A program made the position numbers and the translations under genes. Positions 12,601 through 24,600 of a stretch of 64,000 bases of DNA are shown piece by piece. Position 1 is the first letter of the stretch; every line of letters starts with the position of its first letter. Location: the NCBI GenBank assembly GCA_018340805.1, contig JACMZG010001870.1, forward strand, positions 46,952,309-47,016,308, read 5' to 3'. The notes beneath the pieces are model-generated. The model searched no databases. It saw only the letters and a program-made list of their open reading frames with translations, and was not told where the DNA came from. This stretch comes from Microvelia longipes (taxonomy: Eukaryota; Arthropoda; Insecta; Hemiptera; Veliidae).

Positions 12601-15600
12601 ACCCTGTATAACCAAATTCCAAAAACTATTAGAGAACTTCCCTATAACCAGTTCTGTACTAGAATCAAATCCTTTCTCATAGATAACCCCCTATATAGTA
12701 TCTCAGATTTTTTCGGATTAAACAATCTGAATAAAATTTTAAATAGACTTAAAATGTATTTGACTTTTGTAAATATTTCTTGTTAGAAATTTCATGCAAT
12801 AACCATATTTATTTATTTATTTATGTATTAAATAGTGACCAACAACTAATATTTAAATTGTACTTATTTAATCATACACAAATAATACATAATATAATAT
12901 ATCACACCAATGTACATGATATAATATATTACACACATATATAACAAATGATACCATAATAATATATATTACACAAATGATAATACTAATAATACATTAC
13001 ACACATGTACATATATAATATATTACACAAATGATACATACACAAATACATAATAATTAATATATTACACAATAATATAATAATAATACATTAACAAATT
13101 GATACATGATAATAAATATATTACACACATGATACATAATAATAATTATTATACACAATGATACTACATATTAATAATATATTACACAAATAATATAATA
13201 ATATATAACAAATAAACATAATAATATATATACAATAATATAATAATATTATTACAAAAATAAACAATAATAATAATACACAAATAATACATAATAATAA
13301 TATTTCACCAAATGATACATAATAATAATATATTACACAAATGATACATAATAATAAAAGTATATTACACACATGATAATACTAATTATATATTACACAA
13401 ATGATTAACATAATAATAATAATACACAATATACATAATAAAATATATTACATAAATAATACATAATAATACATTAATAATATATAATAATATATTACAC
13501 AAATATACATAATAATACATAAATTACAAAATTATAATATAATATAATTACACAAATAATACATAAAATATAATTTTACAAAAATAAGACATAATTAATA
13601 TATTACAAAATAATACATTAATAAAATAATATATTACACAAATAATACATAATAATAATTAATATATTACATAAATAATACATAATAATAATATATAACA
13701 CAAATAATAGATAATTATAATCAATGGAAGAAAGATTCATTAAAATAGAGTATATAGGATTAAATTATATTTGTATACAACAGACCTCTGGTCACAATGC
13801 AAATGAGGTCTATCCTTGACCCTAACTCATAAATAAAGACTTTAAGTAAAACAACTTTACCTTCTACCTAATGAAGCTATATATAAGTTTAGCGCCCAAC
13901 AGGTGGCTCTCATAAAATACAGGGGTACCATCTGACATACAAAACACCTCCAGTGAGTTAAATTCATTATCTTATTACTATCTCTCCTGCTGTAATTCTT
14001 AGTCATGCAGTCTAAACAGAAGGCGAAAGGACAGTCTTCACATATTTTAAGTTGCCTGGGCCTGTAAAAAAAAATAATGTGATCCATGTGTAAAGATTGT
14101 GGGAATTCCACTCCAAAATGGGATACAAAGTTGTCTGAATTGGTCCAGGCACCCAGGCATGATTTTAATTTCATAAGCTTTATAAACCATTAATAAAACA
14201 CCCAAGTCTCTCCACATATAATATTTATTGACAGAGCCAGCTTTCAACCTTTCGGTCATCATCAGTGCCTGAACAATGAAAAAATAAATCAATGACTACA
14301 CCTAGTAAAAAATAAGAAAGAGAGACAATAAATAAATAAACAATATCAAAAAAATAAAAACTAAAAACATACAATAAGTCAACAGAATAAAAAATAAAAA
14401 AATAAAAAACAAACCGGTGAACGATGTATAAAAGTAGTAAGGAGTCACTTGTTAGCTTTGACAAATCGGACTGGTGGTCTCTTTATTTTTATTAGTTCCT
14501 CTAGAAAAACTGAAGAGCCTCCCTCTCCTCCGGCGTTCAGCGATAAGGGCCCAAACAGGGCGTTGATTTATTTTTTCATTATTCAGGCACTGATGATGAC
14601 CAAAAGGTTGAAAGCTGGCTCTGTCAATAAATATTATATGTGGAGAGACTTGGGTGTTTTATTAATACTGTATACTTCACTTGCGCTTCTTCTTTGTCTG
14701 ACCTTTATAAACCATTTGGTCATAGGATTTACAGGAACATATAGTCCTGTAAATCCTATAACATACACAATGATCCCAGAGCCCTGGACTGCATGTGTGT
14801 GTGTGATCATTGTAAGTCCTAAGGGTGTTTAGTTTATGCTAGTAAGAAAGAAAGGTTTAGTGGCACATTTCAAACAATTTAGTATGAGATACCTCAGAAC
14901 TTTTCCTCATCACATCGTATTCGTTACATTTATCCTCCATACTTCGAAATTGCTTCCCTCATCCTCAGAATATACAATTCGTTAAATTTACACTGCAACA
15001 CCTCTTCAGACTCGCTTTGCTAGTCCTCAGATAGTAAATACATCTGTTTCATTCTCAGTGGTCACACAAACAGGACTTACTGTTAGGACTTCTCCTAACA
15101 TTTATTTATATTTTGAGAATGTTTTATAATTTAATTTATTCCAGCAGAGTGATATACCATAGTTCCTATTTAGATTTTAATTTACTCCATATTTAGGTCC
15201 CCCTGGAATTAATTCAGTATGATAAACCCGCAACGCACCCATGTTTTGCAGATTGCAGGTCACAATTTATTAGGCGACATAGACTCAGCAACTTCTAGAT
15301 CTATGTTTAGAGTTGCTGAGGCTGTTAAAGCTGATAAATTGTGATCCAGCAACCTGTGGAATTTTCGAGGCAGATAAGTTGTGGTGCCACAGGTGATTTT
15401 GTTCAGTCAATCATTTTCCGGAATTCTTTTAATTTAAGACCATTTCTGTCACCATTTGTGATTCAACGCCATTTCTTGGTAGTTTTAGTTGTGTGAGTGT
15501 TAACAGCGCCATTTCTTGGACATTGCCACTTCTCACCAACTCACATGCATCACAACCACCAGTGGATAACTTTCATGGTATCATACATCAATTAAGGATA

Positions 15601-18600
15601 CGTAATCACCACCTTTAATTCTTAGCACATGTTTAGAATATAAACACATCTTATTTTACATTAAGAGGAAGGAAGAGAAGAGGACACATCATCATCATTG
15701 GGTTCCTGGGGTCTCATTGTACGCTAAGGCTAAATTATTTATTATGTACAGGGCTTATGGTATATAATAATAACGAAATTAATATCATAAAGTTTTCTTT
15801 TTTATCCATTCCATCACTTCAACAAAAATACAGTCTGATCGATTATTCATATTTGTGCTAACCAGCTTATAGGTTGTGAGGTGAATCTTGGTTCGGCCAA
15901 TTCACCCCAACACTCACCACAATACTGCTTAACTTTTATAATTCATCAAAAATCATGAATATGCTTATTCTATTCAAACAAAACTTGGTGTACTTATCTA
16001 TTACGGAAAGGTATATAATTGTACAAAATTTCAGCTCAAATAAGATTGTTTTCCGATTTTTTACAATTTTTTTAAAAAAACGTACACAAATCATTCAATA
16101 AAAAATTAACTAATGCTGATAATGAGACGAAACTTGGCACATATATTAGTCTTATACATGGCTACATGTGTGTTAAATCTCAAATTGATTGCAACATTTG
16201 TCTGTGTTTTATGATTTATTAAAATGATTGCTGAGTCATTAATGCAGGTTAATGACGTCATAGAAAAAATATTTTTAGACAGCACAACTAAAAGTATAGA
16301 TTGATTTTTATACAAAGTTTCAATTCTCAAGTATAAATACACAGGGAGCTATGATGGTAATAGACACACACACACACATGCAGACATACTTTCTGAAAGC
16401 CACACAAAAGGTTTGATTGGTTTCAAACACCTGAAACAGATATTTCTGGTCACATCCCGGAAATAAATTCTGGATTTTTTTTGTGAAAAAATTGTCTTAT
16501 ATGCTTACAGTATAAACGAAGAAAAGTAAAAAATAGATAAAAAAATGCAAAATCATGCAATAAAAAAAAAAAAACTTTAGTTTTAATAATACTTGGTCTT
16601 ATAAATCACAATAAAATAAAATACACGTTTTGGGAAGTATCCCACCATCAGAGTAAATATAAACTTTATAAGGTACAATATGAAATAAGTTTGATACTTA
16701 CGTCGATGGGACTTTAGAACACCATCTACATCTGGTGTCTTTATGACTCGGTCCCAGAGTCCAGTCTACTTTACAGTACAACTCTCTACACGCAGCACAC
16801 ATCAGTACTTTAAGCATAGGGTGAGTCACCATGAATACGTTCAGATCTATATTGCACCCGATATGTTTCCCGCAAACAGTACAGTCTAGTCTACTGTTCA
16901 ACACTTTCTGGTTGTCTATAAACAAAAGCGTACACAAATTATTATAATTGGTAGGTAGGTTAAACATGAAAAATAGAGGGTACGGGGTCCTCAGAACTTT
17001 TCTTCACCACATCCGATTAACTACATTTGTCTTAACTACTTTGCACTCTCTTTGCTGTTCTCAGAAAATACAAATTGCCAATTACACTACACATATCTTA
17101 GGACTCACTTTGCTTGTCTCAGAAAATACAAATCGCCAAGTTTACACTACAACATATCTTAGGACTCACTTGCTTGTCCTCAAAAATACAAATCACCAAG
17201 TTTACACTACAACATATCTTAGACTCACTTTGCTTATCCTCAGAAATACAAATCACCAAGTTTACACTACAATATCTTAGGACTCACTTTGCTTGTCCTC
17301 AGAAAATACAAATCACCAAGTTTACACTACAACATATCTTAGGACTCTTTGCTTTGTCCTCAGACAAATCACCAAGTTTACACTACAACATATCTTAGGA
17401 CTCACTTTGCTTGCTCAGAAAATACAAATCACCAAGTTTACACAACATATCTTAGGACTCACTTTGCTTATCCTCAGAAAATACAAATCACCAAGGTTTA
17501 CACTACAACAATCTTAGGATCACTTTGCTTGTCCTCAGAAAATACAAATCACCAAGTTACACTACAACATATCTTAGGACTCACTTTGCTTTCCTCAGAA
17601 AATACAAATCACCAAGTTTACACTACAACATATCTTAGGACTCACTTTGCTTGTCCTCAGAAAATACAAATCACCAAGTTTACACTACAACATATCTTAG
17701 GACTCACTTTGCTTATCCTCAGAAAATACAAATCACCAAGTTTACACTACAACATATCTTAGGACTCACTTTGCTTGTCCTCAGAAAATACAAATCACCA
17801 AGTTTACACTACAACATATCTTAGGACTCACTTTGCTTATCCTCAGAAAATACAAATCACCAAGTTTACACTAACAACATATCTTAGGCTCACTTTGCTT
17901 GTCCTCAGAAAATACAAAATCACCAAGTTTACAACAACCTTAGGACTCACTTTGCTTGTCCTCAGAAATACAAATCACCAAGTTTTACACTACACTCTTA
18001 CTCAATAATATCACCAAGTTTAACACCACATATACAGAGGACTCACTTTGCTTGCCTCAGAAATACAAACGCAAGTTACACACAACATCTTAGGACTCAC
18101 TCATACAAATCACAAGTTTACTACAACATACTTAGGACTCACTTTGTTGTCCTAGAAAATACAAATTGCCAAGTTTACACAGAGCACACAAATGGGGGAG
18201 GGGGGTTGTACTAGGATTATCCTGTGATATGATCGAAGTACTAAGTTGCACACTGGCTGCATCTATTGAAACAGCTGTTTTTACATGTCTCTTTTTAATG
18301 CTTAAACCCGTAGGGTCTAAGAGGGTTAGGGTCTTTATTAGCATTTTCCCCTCACTCAACTAGTCCACCTGAGAGTTTGTACAAATTCATTTAGGAAGCA
18401 CACTCTCCACACATGGCCAGTTCACAGTGTGCCTAGTTCAGTCTAGACCAGCTAGACTCTGGCTGGTAACCCACTACTAGTTTACAGTGTGCTTAGTTCA
18501 TTTAGTCTTACTAGCTCTTCTGATCACATTAGTCTCATTTGGCCTGCCTTCATTCAACCAGTCTCATCGGCTCCTCTAGCATCACAAGACTCTAGCCAGG

Positions 18601-21600
18601 TTCACTGCTCTAGCTAGTCCACCGCCACCTAACAGAGAACTCTGGCAACCCATCATCAGTGTGCTCTCAAACTCATTCTTTAGCCCTGGTCTAAAAAGTT
18701 ACAGTTCTGCAGTGCTACTAGGAGATGTTGTCTTCAAGAACCGTGCACTTTGTTCTTAATCACTTACATTATTCATGGCTAACTAATTTTAGTAAGTTTC
18801 ACTTATACTAAGTTTTCGGACATACGGTCAGACCTTCACCTCCATCAGCCTGCAGAATCTTGACTTTTCTGGAGCTGGAGACAATGGAAACGTGTATCTA
18901 GACTTGTCTCGGACCAAACCCCGCATTTGGGTATTAGCAGCCAAGGAAAACACATAAAACCCTAGCTGCGTTGCCGGCCTGAATTCAAGACCTCCCAGTA
19001 TACGGAACAAGAGATAACCTCATATTGTCCTCCACAGCTGGATTTGAACCCTCAACCCCCAGGTTAAAAAGTGAGCCCTCTACCACTGAGCTGTGGACTC
19101 AGTTTTTTTTATGTCAATAAAAATAGCAGATAAATAATGCGAGTAGTATAGTTATAATTTATTTGAGAAGGAACATCAATAAGAAAAAATCTCACCATTA
19201 AAAACCTTTTGTCTGTAAGACTGCTCATCAGCCGAAGCAAACGACAATCTCTTTACATTGTTAACAAGCTTAGTATTAGCTTTGGCTTGGTTAACTAAAT
19301 AGTCATTATCCGTCATTTTCACGGTATTGGTTGGTTTGCTGTTTGCAATTCTTAATATTCGAGGTAAGGTCTTTCCTCTAGTAGCAGTATTACCCCGGGA
19401 AGCTGTCCCTCCACGAAACGCTGTTCCTCCACGGATTGTTATACCTCCGCGAATTGTTGTTCCTCCACGACTAAATGGTCTACCTCTTATGGCCTTCCCT
19501 CTACCATTAACTGGTTCGTAACTCACTAGAACATAAAATTAATTTAAAAATAAATTATTAAGAGAACTTAAAACTTCTCTTAAATATGATATGAGCCCAA
19601 TAAATATCAGAGGAGGAAGAAAATAAGCTGGTGTGAGCTAATCCCTCCAGGAGAGATTAGACAATATCCAATATCTAATAGACAATATCCACAACAATTG
19701 TTTTAATCCTGGAATATAATGTTCTCACGGACAGGGTTGGTTAATACCACAAATTTTGTTTAGCAGGAAGGAATTCCACATACTACAAGAGGCCTAGAAA
19801 ATATGACTCATACTACTTCAACCCAAATTTTTCAGAAAATATACCTTAAATTATCAAGGAAAAGCATAATCCAGAGTGGAGCCCTTAATATAAATTCACT
19901 TGCTCAAAATATTAGAAAATCGCACAAATTCCAATTTTCTTGCAACAAGTGGTTGCAAGAAAAGTGAACATTTTTTAAAGCAGATAAAATTTCCTATAAA
20001 TAGAGTGTTTTCCTTCAAATCGGATACCTACAACTAAAGTTATAACATTTTCTAAAAGGCCAAACAATGCACAAGCCAATATTTTCCGACTGAAATTTGC
20101 TGACTGTATTGATTAACATTAATTCAATTAAATCAAATTGAATTAAGTTAATTCAATTTGATTCAGTTTTGATTAATTTTTAATTAATCCATATTAATAA
20201 AAAATTTATTTTTATACTTACAGACATGAGTATGCCTTGAGGAGAAGGCGAAATATAGTCATTATTACAACCTAAACTCTAGATTTAATTTTCTTCAAAA
20301 AAGCCCTTACTTTATCATCGTATTGATTAACTATTTTTTTGGTGTTTTTGAAAGAGCCATAACTTTAGTTGTGCTCATCCAATTTTGATGAAACACTTGT
20401 TTTATAGAACATTTTATCACCTTTAAAAAATGTTCTCTTAATGTTTTCAAGAAAACTGATATTTGTGCGATTTTTTTAAAATGTTGAGCATGCGCAACTA
20501 TATTAAAGGCTCCACTCTGGATAGGCAGACAATGTTTTTTCCCTAATTTTAGGTTTAAAGTATTACAAAATGAGCCACAATTTATATTTGATATGGCACC
20601 AATCAAATGCCATAACTATATGGGGGATTTGAGAAAATGTTAATTCATTTAAATTTGTTCCATATTTAAGGTAAAATGTTGAACATTTACCCTAAATTGT
20701 ATGTTCTTATATTCATTTTAAAAGAAATAAATGCAAAAAAATATTTTATGTTAAAAATCCCACAGAATAGGATGTTTTGCTGTCTATTTTTACGATAGAT
20801 TTATAGCATGTAGTAATCTAAAGAAAAAAAAATATATTCCTTAAGGAAAATTGATCTAACCCATATAAGGTTTGGGTGAACTTGCAGAAGTATCCAAATT
20901 TGAATAAGATGGCCCTGGGTTAAGCAAGAAATGTTCACCAAAACCCATCGATTCATCAACTTCCGGTTGCTGGAGTTGTTGGGGATTAACTATTACGAAT
21001 CCAGGTTGATTGAACTGGCCCAGCATTTCATCCGGGACAACTAAAGCTGTAGTAGAAGGATCGATAGCTAGAACTGTTTGGACTTGGTCAGGTGGATCTG
21101 TGCTAATGACTTCCCCAGTATCGTTATCATCATCATCAGGTACTTCTATAGGGGTTTGCTGTTCCTGATCATCATCACACAGCATAACTACATCTGCAAA
21201 CAAACAAGCATTGATGGTTCAGAGAAGTCAGCGTTACTGTTTGGTAGGAAAAACTTATTGAAAATAACTATCAGTTTATTAAAATAAATAAATAAATAAT
21301 ATTTAATAAATAAAAAATACGATGAATGTAAAAAAGTTTAACTTGGCTTTAATAGTAAAAGGTAACAGAACGTACGGGTTACCTCTTCATCTAGGATAAT
21401 TAATATTTACATAGTTTGGAGGGAACCTATTAGAGCCAAAAGATCTCCCCAAATCCAAGCGTCAAAAAAACTAGATATACCATAGGTGTAATAAAAATAC
21501 TTGTTTAGTTTATCCCTGTAGGATGTAAAACATCATTTACCTTTTAAGTTTTTGTTCCGAGTGCAATCAGGTTGGTTCCTGAGGCCAAAGCTGAAGGAGC

Positions 21601-24600
21601 CATATTAATTAAATTCCTAGGCTCGCCGAGAAATTTATGCAGTTGGTTCCCAAGGCTAGCCGAGGTAACCAATCAATTAACTCACAAGGCTGGCCAAAGA
21701 ATTTATGCAGTTGGTTCCCAAGGCTAGACGAGGAAACCATTCAATTAACTCACAAGGCTGGCCAAAGAATTATGCAGTTGGTTCCAAGGCTAGACGAGGA
21801 AACCATTCAAATTAACTCACAAGGTGGCCAAAAATTAATGCAGTTGGTTCCCAAGGCTAGACGAGAACCATTTCAATTAATCACCTGGCCAAAGAATTTA
21901 TGCAGTTGGTTCCCAAGGCTAGACGAGGAAACCATTCAATTAACTCACAAGGCTGGCCAATTTATACAGTTGGTTCCCAAGGCTAGACGAGGAACATTCA
22001 ATTAACAAGGTGCCAAGAATTTATACAGTTGTTCCCAGGCTAGACGGAACCATTCAATTAACTCACAAGGCTGGCCAAAAGAATTTATGCACAAGCTAGA
22101 GAGGAAACCATTAATTAACTCAAAGGCTAACCAAAGAATTTATACAGTTGGTTCCCAAGGCTAGACGAGGAAACCATTCAATTAACTCACAAGGCTAGCC
22201 AAAGAATTTATGCAGTTGGTTCCCAAGGCTAGACAAGGAAACCATTCAATTAACTCACAAGGCTAACCAAAGAATTTATAAAGTTGGTTCCCAAGGCTAG
22301 ACGAGGAAACCATTCAATTAACTCACAAGGCTAGCAAAAATTTATGCAGTTGGTTCCCAAGGCTAGACAAGGAAACCATTCAATTAACTCACAAGGCTGG
22401 CCAAAGAATTTATGCAGTTGGTTCCCAACTCACAAGGCGATGCCAAAGGAGTTAATTATTGCTTGGGAGCAACAACTTGTTTCTCCCGTGGTAAGTTTGA
22501 AATTGTGCCTTCAGGAGAAATTATACTATTTCCTCCAAATAGTATAATAACAATCAGATAGTTTTGAAATCATGGTATGCTTTATTAGTTTCCTTTTGAT
22601 TTATACGACAATTAGTAATTTCTTACAAAGTTTGCCTCCTTAATTAAATTTAAAAACTTCTCAATTGGTGTTATCTATAGGTAATAAAAATGTTACTTGT
22701 TGTAGAAAAATCAATCAAACTTAAAAATTAATTAAAGAAAATTCATTTTACGATGTTAATGACAAAAATAATTAAAACAGCTGTTTGCTTAGTCATGCAA
22801 CAAAACAGTGAGGTTAGCATTTATTAGGTATTTATTTTTATCTAAACAAAGAATTTGATAATTTTATTTCATAAGTTTACACTGGGAATCATAATTTTAT
22901 CATTTTGTCTTAATAATTCATGTTGATTATTTTAATTATCAAATTCATTTGTTTTTTAACATGAATACTGCTAGTCATTTATAAACAGCCGTTAAAAATT
23001 AGCTGTTGCCTACAACATCTACATGCATACTGAATTTCAAAAGGATTTTATTATTTTTCAGAGTTTCATGAATGTTTGCTGGTTAATGACGTCATTAAAA
23101 GATAGATTTTAGATTTTTGTACCAAAATTCAACAAATGAAACCTATATTTTCACTGAAATTCGAATGGGTCTGGCTAGAACACTTTAGATTAAAATGATT
23201 CAGTAGGGGCGGGGGCGCAGGACACAGTGGTCTAACTCCCCCGGAATAAGCTGTTTTAGATGGGCCTGCCTTAAGTTCACCCTTTCTCCACTAGAGACAG
23301 GTGGGTTCACCTTGTACGGCATATATAAAATAATAATTATTTAAAAGGGTCTTTAACAATGTTAAAAATTGTATTAATCATTTTAAAGGTATAATTTTCA
23401 TAAAATGTTATAAAAATATTAATACTGTGTTAATTTTAACTAGACCTGATATTTTGTGATAACCATGATTTGTAGAATAAACAAACATCAAAAATAAAAC
23501 ACAAAAATAAATCAATACAATGAATTATTAAGTATTAAGAGCTCATGTATTAAAAAAAAACATAAATAACACAATGAATGAACTTCAAAAATAAATATTT
23601 AAATCGTTACTTTACGAATATCATTATAACACAACTTTCGTAACACACGTTATCCTATTCTCTAAAAAAATTATCTAACAAACAAGCAAAAAAGTTAATG
23701 AATAAGATAAGAATTGTCTTGTTTACATTTTTTATAAACATAAATAGAAGTCTCGATTTAAAACTGATAACAATGCTGATAACAGCCGTACAAGGTGAAA
23801 ACTAGCGCTCCGTGCGGTAGTTGATGCAACTAATCCCTGTTTTTTTTAGGACCACCACAAACCAGGGAGTTGGATCACTGTGTCCCCCGCCCCACCCCTA
23901 CTGTATAAATTTCTACATCACTTTACTTTAGATCCTATAAAATAACATTTTTTAACATAGTGTTCGTGCAACTCATATTTTTAAAAGTTATATAATCCTT
24001 AATTTTTAATTTCCTGGACTTTTAGTGAATATTTCACTCAGGGTAAGGGATAATCTAATTAGTTAGGTCCAGCATGGCCGTCCATTTCTTTTGTGTGCCT
24101 TCTGCCTTTGACTTCCCTCCCTCCAAGATAAGTTAGTTAGTCTTGGGAGATACTTCGAGTAGCTTAGACCCTTGACTCTCTCACCTTCACTTATGATTGC
24201 CAATATTTTGCATTATAACCGACTTCATTACCGCGCCGGTTATGGTCACCTGAGTGTCACTTTTGTGAAGATGGACCGTTAGGCATAACTGTGGTCTCAT
24301 GTCAGTGAAGTGTTGTTTGGCTAACTCTGTGCTATAGTTGTTCTGAAGATGCACTGTTGATGTGCATTAGTACATAATAAAACTTAGCACTAAAGTGTTT
24401 GTGGTTACTCTACATTTAACTGTTTACTACTATACAGTAAGGATAACTCAACTGATAACTGTTAAGGACCCCATATTCTCACCACTATGCACTGCTCACC
24501 ATTTCATCAAATGGGTAACTTATATGGCCATAACCAGGTACCTTAAGTTATTTAATTCAGTTCAGGTTTGTTAGGTCAGTTTATCTTATATGATTTTTAC

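Larger units (their letters stand above)
14160..14700. mobile_element. Penelope/retrozyme-like inverted-repeat element
   Basis: 'caagtctctccacatataat' at 14200-14220 is inverted at 14630-14655, and each arm carries the same hammerhead-like motif (14265-14234 minus, 14590-14621 plus). The 300 bp between them contain no gene. The arm sequence HHR, 'aataaatattatatg', 'tggagagac' recurs in other copies. Confidence 0.6.

Noticed and set aside
14449..14832. 127-codon plus-strand frame
   Set aside because: It spans the Penelope/retrozyme-like inverted element in the ADD intron; chance opening.
17114..18008. Several overlapping open frames of 74-137 codons with repeated HQVYTTTYLR-like words
   Set aside because: They follow the 62-bp satellite period and shift frame at each small gap; not protein genes.
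20223..20275. 'gccttgaggagaaggcgaaa' followed by 'tatagtcatta' as another hammerhead, with a relative at 63229
   Set aside because: A GCCTT/AAGGC hairpin is present but the CTGANGA box and a separate stem II are not. Recorded only as a recurring repeat motif.
21637..22547. Repeated frames with MQLVPKA units
   Set aside because: Translation of the 68-bp satellite. No start context, no conservation of frame across units.
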